From assembly GCF_018143015.1 (NCBI RefSeq), contig NC_054746.1, positions 16,731,532-16,795,531 on the forward strand: a DNA stretch of 64,000 nt, given 5' to 3'. The notes below the pieces were generated by a model that ran no database searches, was not told where the DNA came from, and saw nothing but the letters and a program-made list of their open reading frames with translations. Every line of letters starts with the position of its first letter. The stretch's first letter is position 1. The position numbers and the translations under genes are program-made. Origin of the DNA: Lytechinus variegatus (taxonomy: Eukaryota; Echinodermata; Echinoidea; Temnopleuroida; Toxopneustidae). This document shows positions 11,501 to 23,500 of this stretch, in pieces.

Positions 11501-14500
11501 TGGACTTGGGGGACTTGTATGTTATGCTGCAGTCTGAGGTCATATGGTAAGGTCAAAGGTCATTTTCAGATCAACGTTGAAGTTTACATGCAATACTCTT
11601 AACTATGCAACCGTAAGTCGCTTTTCAACCAAACTTGGATGGTAGATGGACTTGGGGACCTGCATGTTATGCTGCAGTCGGAGGTCACATGATGAGGTCG
11701 AGGGTCATTTTCAGGTCTATGTTAAAGTTTACATGCAAGACTCTTATGACACTTAACTCCGCAACCACAAGTCACTTTTCAACCAAACTTGGATGTTAGA
11801 CTTGGGGGACCTGCATATTATGCTGCAGTCAGAGGTCTCATGGTGAGGTCAAAGGTCATTTCAGGTCAACATTAAAGTTTACATGCAAGACTCTCTTATG
11901 ACACTTAACTCCGCAACCATGAGTCGCTTTTTAACCAAACTTGGATGGTAGATGGACTTAGGCGACTTGCATGTTATGCTGAAGTCAGAGGTCACATGGT
12001 AAGGTCAAAGGTCATTTTCAGGTCAACATTAAAGTTTCCGTGCAAGGCTCTTATAACAAGTGTTAGCCATCCAAGTCATTTCACAATGAAGTTTCGATAT
12101 AATTCTCTTGCATGCCCTCGCAAATCATGATATTTCTGGTTATTTTCATTAGTGGGCGAGACACAAAATTGCTTTTGCCTTGTCTTTCTTTCCTTCTTTC
12201 TTTCTTTTCTTTCTTTCTTTCTTTTCTTCCTTTTTTGCCCCTTCTTTGTTTCTTTCCTTCTTTCTGTCTATCTCCCTTCCTTCCTAATCAGACAAGAAAC
12301 TCACCTTGTATGTCAAAGAAGAGCTTTTTTTGCAGTGCTTCCCTATCAATCTCCTTGAAAATCTAGGAGAGCTTTTCCTTGCTCAACTCATAATTATAAA
12401 ACTGAGTCATTATTTCATTTGAGAATATTTGCAAGCATTAATCAATAGTCCCCAAACTTACGGACTAATGCTGTTCTCAGATCTAGGTGCAAATTTCATT
12501 TCTTTAAATATAGTTATTGTGCAGACCTTTTTTATTTAAGTATTTAAAAAACTACAAAGATTAAGAAACATCCCATACACTGTAGGTATCACATTATAAA
12601 AAGGCATTTCATATTGGAATTCGTACAGTATGTTCATCGCATTTTCAAGTACCAGCATTCAACATTTTTTTTACATCTAAGAATATCAGCATGTATTACT
12701 TAAAAACATGTGTATGATAACTACATGCTTGAATAAATGACAAGATTTACATCAGTTGAATCATCTGGGCTACTGCTTTGGATGTAAACATAGACTAATA
12801 CACCCCTCGGGGATGTTTACTTACTCTAGTAGCATGTTTACAGATTAATGGGTGTACTCTCTGCACTGTACTGTCTCATTATTATTATTTGGACGTAGAT
12901 TACATCTAATTCATTTGTACATGTAACTATGTTGGGTTTTTTCTACTAGAGCTGTCAATTTTAGATTTTTAAATTTCTTGTGTGAGAAATGAATAATTTG
13001 TTTATTATCAATTATGATTTTGTTTTGTTGTCTTTTCTGTTTTAATATTTTAATCTATTTTGTCTTAATTTCATCAACTTCCGGGGGTGGGGGGGGGGGG
13101 GAGGGAATCGATTGGTAGGGGATGGTTCTCAGAAGTATTGCTATCACGCTTAATGTTTTAAAAACATTCATTATTGAACAATGCACTCTTGATATAAGTA
13201 AAGCCTTGTATGTGTCATTTAAGTGTGGCAATAGGCACTCCTGTAGATGAAATTGGATATGTGGATAAATGTTACCAATAAAATTTGGTCTCTTGACTAA
13301 GAATGGGATGGGAATAGGAAGAAAATTCTGTAATGTATTTGTATCCAAGAACTACTTGATAAATTTGTGTTTGAATGGCCTTGATTTAAAAACAGCAATA
13401 TTACACAATTGAGTGGCGATTATGGTTTATGAAAAAAAATACAAAGTTTCACAAAGAAATGAGAAATGATCAATCCAGAGGAGGAATAGATTGAAGGAGC
13501 ATCGCAGAGCCAATTACTCCTATGACTAAACATTCATGCTTATATCTGTATTTTAGGAAATTTTGTCAGCTTTTCAAAAATTTAGATTTCATGTATCATG
13601 ATTTCCTTGAATCATGCATGTATTTTCCTTGTTTGTATCATTCTGTGTGTGTGTGTTTTTTTTCTTTTAGATGTAGTGTTCAGACTAACACTTGACTTGT
13701 TAAATGTTTGTTTTCTACATAGGAAATTTCTAACAATTCCCAGTATCATCATCAATGTGGCTTTCACATTGGTCTTATTCGTTGAATCTTGCATCGTCAG
13801 TGTTGGTTTTAAGCAGTTCTGTGATGGACTCACTTCAGGGCCACATGTAAAGGAGTAAGTAGATCATAGAACGTTAAAAAAATTCTGTTACTTATTCTTT
13901 TTTGTAATCCAGTGCTCTTCTCCCTCTCCCTTCACTGAATGTATTAATCTAATTATTTTCCCTTGTTTTACCTTGTACATATTCACTAAAGAATGTAAAT
14001 TCAAAGTTTTCATGGGAAACTAATCAGAGTTTCATTTCTTGTTCTGTCATAATTTGTTATGGTTTGATTAATATTGGATTTATGTCCATATCTTGATCAT
14101 TTAGGAAAGAAAAGTAAAAATAGCCATGTTAATTACTCTTCCATTTTTCTGAGAAAAGAAATCCCTGTGCCATCTAGCGAGCAAGGGTAACGTACTAAAT
14201 CACGGAAGAGCAAGTGGTTTCCGTAGATCAGGTGCAACATGTAACTTGGCCAGGATCAGAAGTGATCTATGGCCTGTTTCATATAACCTTTAATGAATTC
14301 GCAATAACTTTTAAAAGCTACTGAAATCCTTCAATCTGATTGGCTGATGGTAAACTTGTGATAGAAACTGGGCCTTTGGTATTACAACAAACTTGTCTTT
14401 ATGAAACAGGAACCTGAAGTGGTCTGATCCACTCTATACCCTGGGCATTTGTGTAGAAATTCAACGATTCAGAAAATTTTGATGATCTCTATGCCATTAA

Positions 14501-17500
14501 AGGGGAATGAAATCTTTGGAACAAGTAGGCTTATGTCGAAAGAGAATAATCAAAGAATAAGAACAAAGAAAGTTTGAGCAAAATTGGACAAATAATGAGA
14601 AAGTTATGAGCATTTGAATATTGCCATCACTTAATATGCTATGGAGATCCTCCATTGACAATGCGACAAGAATGTGTGATGTCACATGTGAACAACTTTT
14701 CCTTTGATGGACTAAAAATAACCCCCAAATCTCTCATTGCTTTTTCTTACATTGATACAATGTACAAGCTCTTTATCCATGATGTATTCTTTAAAAATTA
14801 CATGCCCTCCTTTATAGAACACATAATCTACTGATAAATATGATAAAAAAGGCAGTTTAAGTGAAATACTAAAGTAATGGGGAGAGTTGCTCACAAGAGA
14901 CATCACACATCTTTGTCACATTGCCAATGCGAGGATCTCCATAACATTAGTGATCGCAATATTCAAATGCTCATAACTTTCTCATTATTTGTCTTATTTT
15001 TCTCAAACTTTCGTTCATCTGTTTCTTTGATTTTTCTGTATTCACGCAAGCCATCTTGTTCGAAAGGTTTCATCCTCCTTTAACAGAAATCTCTCATTGA
15101 AACTGTACAGATACCAATATTTTTGTGATGTAGCTTCAAAAATATCAAATATTAGGTTACAAGATCGACATACTTTTTAGGGAGTTTTACATGATATTGA
15201 TTGTTGGAAATAAACTGCACTGTATTAAAAAATATGTAGCAGGTCATATTTTCAAAGGAGCTCATCAAAGAGTGAAACATATCCTTTTATTTCAACAGAA
15301 TTCTTTTTTTTTTACCAATTCTTCCTTTTCTCTCTTTTTGGGTATATTTTTTATATACATTTTATTGTTGCCTCTTGAAAAATGGCCTAGTTGGGGATTG
15401 ATTTTGGCTGTAGAAGAATTTACGTATACATGTATGCCTATAGTGCCAAATAAGTGAAACAACTCATCCAAAATCATTATTTTGTCATTGTAAAAGGTAT
15501 TTTTATTCAGATCCTTGAAATTCCTTTCAGTGTATATGTGTATATTGCCCACTGTGAATCATTTGATTAACCTTCAACTCAAGAATGTCCATAGTAAGTC
15601 TACAGCATACAATCTCCAGGAAATAAAGCCTAAATGTACTTTACATGGTATGATTTTTATGAGTTCCTGTCAAGTGCAACTGTCACATGACAAGCATGAA
15701 ACATTCCTATTCTACTCTTTTTAAAGTTTAAATCCTCAAGTTGGTATATGGTATTATCTTCACAAGACATTTCCTTTATAGATCGGTATCTCAATATAAA
15801 TATATCACCATCACATCATCTTTCTTTTTTTATTTAATTTCCAGGATACCATTCAGTTAATAGCAATACAATTATTACAATGACATTGAGCGAGCAATAC
15901 ATGTATACAATATTTAAACATTATGGAAAGTGCTATGACAAAAAATTGAGAAAAGCAAAAAAAAAGGAGAAAAGAACACTGGCCATTGCCTACAGAGTAC
16001 TTTCACTGACTGATCTGTTAAAAGCTACTGAAATCCTGGCATCTGATTGGCTCAGAGCGATTATGCCTATGAAAATAACTGACAATATTCTACACTTCCT
16101 GGATAAATCTGAAATGCATGTATGACACTGGAACAGCTCCAGTAAAAGTGCATGATAGCATTATCAAAATTATTCTTTATCATTCGGTATTGTGCTCTCA
16201 AAGCTCATGCATTTATTTGTTTTCTCATCAATTTCAGTTGTTCGAAAGGCTCCAAAATTTCCAACTGGAACATACACGGACATTGTGCAGAGAAGGACAT
16301 TACCTTCAAGCAGCATGACCCATACAGTGGAGATCTGTATTTTGGATTCTTCACAACGGGCCAGGTGAGCTGTTCTGGTTTGGATATTGCTTGATATTTA
16401 ATAGGAAGTTGATGGGGTAAAAGATTCCATTGTTTGCAAACCGGTTCATTAACCACCGTTGTATTGGCTGTAATGTGGTTTTCATCATTGTTTGTATGAC
16501 ACAAGCTCCTGCAATGATTACTCGTGAAAAAGCCTTTCCAAATATAGCTTGATGAATGGCAATGTGTAGAGTATATCAGTATAAAACAAACCATGCTTGG
16601 TAGTTGGAATGTTGAGAGAGATGAGTAGGAAGATTGAAACTTGTTTTTGTTTTAATAGCTTAGAAGTGGCAGAAAAGTGTATCTGAAAATATTCCATCAG
16701 ACAGTATATTATTTCAAAAGAGAACCCTATAAATATTGATTCTTGATGATCGGTTTGCAACATAATGAATTACCAAACTCCCATTCTAGCATTGAGAGAT
16801 GTTATTCTACATCTGCATATATATGAACCAACAGATTTTTCATAGCTGCCCCCATATAAATGTGTCACCAAATATTGTCAGTTCTTTAATCATATGTGTG
16901 TCACCACTTTACATCTATTCCTTCCCTCTACCCCAAATTTTCAAACTCATTACACCTCTTTATAAAGCTTTCCTTAAAGCATTTTCAAAAGGGCAAGTTG
17001 CCGTTCTATTCTATTACTAGATTATATTAATGTGTATGCCCTGAAACATGTGTGATGTGGAAGATATTTATGGAATAAAAATGTATTTGCTGGATGAATT
17101 GTGCAATTTTACGGAAATTTTGATATGGTGCCCTTTGAAAATAAAACATGATACATCTGCATATTTTTTTTCTTCATTTTTGACATTAAAGCTTTTCCAA
17201 GCATGGAATGGGCTGAATAGTTGACAATGTGATGTTTTTTTTTTGGTTGTCTTATATCCAATTGATAAATATGTAGATGCATGTTCAAAAGGCCCTTTCT
17301 GAAGAAAATGAAAGCTTTACGGAGAGAGAGGGCTCAAGATTCATTTAATAAATCAAATTTCACAAAGAATTAAATACTGCACCTTTATATACCTTGTATG
17401 CAGGATTGGAACTTTAGATCATTATTGACCCTTATTGCCAGAAAGCTTTAGCTGGGCTTTATGTCTTTCCTGTAAATCACAGAGGATTGTTTGAGAATAT

Positions 17501-20500
17501 AACTGTTTAATTACCCCTCTCCCAAATATCCTGAATTTCCCTTGGCACGACATACATGTTAACAGTGGCATGTGCTGTGCTTATCTCACATAATTATGAC
17601 TAAACATCATGTTCATTTACTATAATATTGGCTGCTATTTCCCCAGCTCATATGCATACCATCATGCTAAAGCTTGTATAAATTATTGATGATACATACT
17701 CATTTTTTTTTTTGGGGGGGGGGAGGGCCATGTTTATTGAAAACATTAGCATATGTGGAGCATTGTGGCCCAGTGGATTAGTCTCCAGACTTCAAAACAT
17801 AGGGTCATGGGTTTGAATCCCAGCCATGGCATAATTTCCTTCAGCAAGAAATTTATCCACATTGTACTGCACTCAACCCAGGTGAGGTGAATGGGTACCC
17901 GGTGGGATTTATTTCTTGAACGCTTTAGTGCGGCTCAGCTACAGCCTGGGTATGATACCAAGTACCAAAGCGCAGTAGAGTATAGTAACTGCGCTATATA
18001 TATGAATGGACATAGCATTATGATTATTATATGGATCATTTTCCCAGGTTATGACACAATAGTGTGACATGACATGGATCATTAAAACTATGAACTGAGT
18101 TCTTGATGGTACATGTATATGAAATACTCATAAATGTAATGAATTATTCCGGCAAGTCAGGGCCTGGCATGTTGGACTTTCACAAAATTGTGGACAAAAA
18201 TTAATTTAGACATAACATTGGCCAAGTGTCAAATGTTATGTTATTCTTTTTTTTTGGGGGGGGGTATTTATTGACAGGGAAAATTATTTTGCTTTTTTTC
18301 CAGTCAGGGAAAAATCAGGGAATTTGATTTGAAAAAAAGGATACCTCAAATCAGGGGAAAATGACTCAAATGGGGGAAAAAATCAGGGAATTTTGATCAG
18401 CCAAAAGGTGAAAGCACAGTAGTCAGTCAGATTATGTTATATTCTGTTGCATATCAAAACAACATCCATTGAATGACTTGATAAATGTAGGTTTTATTTT
18501 AGTGTTTACTATTAGTTTTACATTATTGTTTTTATACTGAAAATACATGGAATTCACTGCAACAACTTTAACATGCGAAACGGGGAATGGGTTTAAAATA
18601 TCAGGGAATTTTTAAACTTCATCAGGGAAAATTCAGGGAATTTCGTTTTCTTGAAAAGCTGGGAACTGTTCTTATTGTGGATTATAAAAAAACACATACA
18701 TGTATGCTGTCCCAACAGATGAACACATTTTCTTTTAAAGAAGTGATTGAAAATGTTGAAAAACCACTTTAAAAATATGGATGAGTCTGGTGTAACAACA
18801 GTTCATAGTTTTAATAATTCACACCATGTCAACATTAAACTACATTCATGACCCCAATCTGCAGAAATTACCCATATTTATTGATTGAAAACATGGTAGA
18901 GACCCCCCCCCCTTTTTTTTTTAATTGATAAGCATCTCCATTGTACTGTAAGTTCAGTGGATGTAGACATTTTTGTTAACCATCAGAGATGCCAAGTTCA
19001 AAGACCAACTATGCGTGAGATTTTCTGTGAATCTGAGTGAGATCATAGACATTGTGTACAATGTATATGGGGATAGGCTGTGATAGTTGCGTGAGACAGA
19101 GATTTGAGGGGATGAACAAGATTCCAAAATGCTTGAGTCTCACGCATAATGCGTGAGACTTGGTAGCTCTGAACATTTGATGTCCAGGGGCTAGTATGGC
19201 TAGATAAACCAATGTATGTACTGTACATGTAGATGTATGATCACAGTTTTGAAAAGCACGAAAGACTTTGCAGCAAATGATTATTTTAAGCCTATCTAGG
19301 CCGGGGTATTTTCGGAGTTCATATGGCCGGGGGGGGGGGCCTCCCAGGCCCCCCCTTGAGATCTCGGCCGTCGACCGCGCGATCTCGCCGAAAATTGGCA
19401 CGCAGGTTGTCTGGGATATAATCTACAAAATTGTATAGTAATTTTTTTCATGCAAATTATTATTACATAATTATGTTAATTTATGCGTAATTAGTTTGCG
19501 AAATCATACTTTTTCCTCTAACTCCATAAATAAAGCTCCAAATGTTCTAATTTTTGGCATAGAAACTCTTCGTGATGTTCTTAGCAAGTGTACATGAAAA
19601 AATTGTGATATCAGATCAATTTCTTATGTTTTATATTGTTTTTTGCAATTTCTTATGTATTTCTTTGTTTTTTGGACCTTTTGTTTTTCATTGTTTTTTC
19701 AATGAAATTTGTTGGGGACTCTTCTACGATCATAAACAGCATAAAATACATACATTTAGGCCAGCAAAACTAAAAATAATCATACATTTGTGATTTTTGG
19801 TTGAAAACACAATTTACATTGACTTTGTACACGAAATCATGTTTTTGAGCAATTTTTGGTCTGACATGCACTTACATAACGTTGCGTAACTTCAGAACCG
19901 CGTACCCGGGTGACGCAAAATTGGTCTCAAAAGTTGCGCAAGACTTGAAAGTAAAAAGTCAGCGAGCAGCGCGGTCAAAAAATTTTGCGCGGCGAAAATA
20001 TCGCGCGACTCGTTGAGGGGGGGGGCCTCCGAGGCCCCCCCCCCCCCCGGCCTAGATAGGGTTAAGACAGTGTTAAATGAAGTTTAATGGTCAAAATATT
20101 ATCATAGATCTATGTCTGGTTCATTAATAATATCAAAAGTTGTGAAATCATGAAACCTTTGCTAAAAAAATGACAATTCTGATGATCACTAAGTTCACTA
20201 ACTAACTAACACAGAAAGGCATAAACATGTGGAACAGTGTATTAATATTACTGTGGAAAAATACCTTACATTTGATGGAAATTTGTGTTTATTTTTCTAA
20301 TTTCTCTGCAATAGAACATATCTTCCAGAGCCATTTGCCACTTTTTTTAAATTCATTCGCAAAGGAAATAAAATCTTTTGGTAGTGATTTTATTTGATTC
20401 TGTTTAAACTCATTTTTAGATCTTTACCACAAGTGATATGTATTTATCTTTAATAGCTAGTAGCCACTCTAATGATCTTTAATTATAGCCAGTAGCCACT

Positions 20501-23500
20501 CTTCATTGTTTCAAAATTATTTTAGAATTTATATTAGAATAAAGTAATAACTCTTCTTCAAGTCTGTATTTTCAATGTGGGGTATTATAGTGGCACGGTC
20601 ACATTGATTTTGGTGGGATTGTGTAGGTAGAGTTTTCTTCAAAATGTTAGTAATCATTAAAATTAGTCTTTGAAGCTATAATAATATATCATTTTGTTGC
20701 ATGCTTTAACACATGTGGTGCTCTCATAATTGATTTTAAAACTAATAGAATTTTTCTTCAATAAACTAACATAAAAGGTAAATGCTATTAGTATTACATT
20801 AAAGATTGTGTGTAGTACATAATGATGGAGAATGGGATGCACAATAACATTATAAATCTGTAAAGTAGGTGATGTCAGCTTGTACAAATTTTTATAAACA
20901 TATAGCAAAAATCTTGAAAATATGTGACAATTGACTTCAAGCTTTCACATTATTCTAAATTTCCATTTAAGTAATAGTATAGATTTGAACAAGTTACTTC
21001 CTTTAATTTTAAAAATCAAATCCAGGGGGTTAGACTCATTGTTGATATTGTTGTGGTATTACAATTAAAGTTTACATAGTCTTTACAATTGCTTTAGGGT
21101 GCATCCTGGTTTTCAGTCCTCTTTTGGATGGTTATTACTCTCATGAGTATTTAAAAAAATCAAATCCATGGGGTTAGACTCATTGTTGATATTGTTGTGG
21201 TATTACAGTTGAATAAGTTATATAGTCTTTACAATTGCTTTTAGGGTGCATCCTGGTTTTCAGTTCTCTTTTGGATGGTTATTACTCTCATGAGTATTTT
21301 CCGACGCTTCCGGGACAAAGACACTATAGCCGTGGGGAATACAGAAGAACGCAGACCCATGCTGTCATAAAAATATTAAAGTAGGTTTATTATGATCATG
21401 GTCAGAGACACTCCCCCCCCCCCTGGCTGCAAGTTGCCTGCAAGTAATGCACGTGCTAACAATTAACAACATGTAGTAGCTCCCGAGCCTGTAGAATTCC
21501 TAACCCTAACCTACCAGTACCCTTTGCTTGTCTAAACCAATCCTTGCTAACCTGCCACCTCACGCTTTGAGAACACCCATAGTTTTGAATGATTAATGGA
21601 TTTGAGATACTGTACATAAAAGGAAGATTTTGTCATTTTATTTTATGTTCTATTGTGAAGGTACTTTTTTTCCATACAAATGTCAATGATTTTGGTTGCG
21701 AATGAATTTCCAAAGCTTTTTTTTTCTTTATATTATAAGTACCAGTTAGTATTTTTATATCAAGATGTATTGTGTTGTAATGTTGAAATGTATGTTTTAA
21801 TAAAAAACACTTGAGATAATAAACATTAAATGTATGTTGTTGGTGTTGTAATGAATATTTTGATATTATATTAACCCTTTATGGTATTTAGAGGACACAA
21901 CTGCAGGGTTCTTTATATCTTTTCAGTTTGTCAATCCCCTATTCCTCAAAATTACTGTTATGTTGGCTCAAAGCCAGGCTGACACCTGCACGACTTTTGG
22001 CCACGATTTTGTTGTGGCAAGTCGTGCCATTTTGGGGCACGGACTGCGAGGCTCCCGCACTGTTCACGACTTGTTCACGTATAGTTCACGACAAGTTCAC
22101 GACGAGTTCACGACAAGTTCACGACGAGTTCACGAATAGCTCGCGAATGCGTGCCCGTCAGTGTCCACATTGACACGAACTGACACTACGAGTTCACGCA
22201 TATTTTGTGCATAGTTTACGCATTTCCCGCATTGGCACGACGAGTTTGCGCAATTCGGTCGGTGTCGTGCTGAACTATTCGTGAACACGACGTGAGCTGT
22301 TCGTGAACTACATGTATTCGTGACAGTCGTGGCATGGCGCGCACTGCTACGCACTGGCACACATCGTCCCGACGAGTTCACGAACAGTTTGCGCATAGTT
22401 CAGGACCCGGTAGCTAAATTTTGTTGTGACCAAAATTTTGAACATTTCAAAATTCTCTTCCCGACATGGCACGCAGTCACGACGTGTTTACGCACACTTC
22501 ACGCCAGTTTATGACTAGTTTGCGCACTGGCACGACTTGAGTCGTGCCAATGCGTGACACAAAATCGTGCAAGTGTCAGGCTGGCCTAAGGAGTCCTTGG
22601 GTGGCCAATATGTAGCTTGTGCTGTCTGTAGGCAAATGACGTAATTATACATGGAGAGTTTAATAGCAATTCCATGTCTCAATCGATAACAGATTAATTA
22701 GCTGTACCCATAATATTTAGTCTCACCTTTTCAGACATTATTGGCAACGGTGATGGATGATGCAGTCAGCCAACTCTTAGTGAAACATGTACATGTAGAT
22801 TTCTTACACATCTACATGTATAAATCTATTTACATGTATCACCACGTGGGAGTCTTTGGGACTCTGTTTATGCACAGATATACATGTAGATAACAATTCC
22901 CAATAATAATGTCCATGCTGATCACTTCTTGTGATCGCTAGGTGGAGGTTTTAATTAGTCGTGAGTAGTGTAAGACGTTACCTATTGCAAGTGGCGATAT
23001 CTTAGGACTGACTGACGAAAAACTTGCACTGAATCCTTGTCAATTAAAAGAAATCAAGAACTAAATGCAAGACCGGAGTGCGCAGTCATTTGCATCTTAC
23101 ACATACATGTAACATCATCAGACTCATTAAGGGAAAGACAAAAGCTGCAGCCTCCGCTTGTATTATAGGTCAAAGAGATGAACTATAACACGTAATTAAT
23201 TTTATCACTAAATCCATTGATTTTGGTAGTGGTGATAATGTCGGACACCTCCTTCCATAAAAATTTACATGGTATCAGAATACATTGCAATTTTCATATA
23301 GTTTTTATTCTTAAGTGCTAATTAATGGTATAGATAATGTTTATTTTGTTTTTATGATAGTCACAGTTCTGGATATAAAGTATGTATGCATAATCATTAC
23401 TTTGATTTCATGGTGTCTGTGTTGTAAATATACTACAAGTGTGTATCATGTACAGTACTAGTATGTTTGTATTTTAACAGTACGCCATTTTAGTACCGGG

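Noticed and set aside
11312..12050. CRISPR-like array of repeats
   Set aside because: Units of about 150 bases with no unique spacers inside an animal transposon; not a CRISPR array.
13671..13722. Earlier acceptor (TTTTAG) for TMEM179 exon 3
   Set aside because: It introduces an in-frame TGA (after TG + ATGTAGTG..); the acceptor at 13721-13722 fits both phase and the protein family.
17757..17830. Possible tRNA gene with box A and box B
   Set aside because: The arms do not form a proper cloverleaf, and the sequence continues into a body and tail shared by other copies; it is a SINE head.
19009..19401. 130-codon minus-strand open frame
   Set aside because: It overlaps the left end of the TTAA-flanked MITE and its poly(G) run; no domain or splice signals.
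21928..22396. Open frames on both strands in the CpG-rich element
   Set aside because: They reflect the short repeated words; peptides are repetitive (HDKFTTSSRQVHDEF-like) and the region is bounded by inverted repeats.
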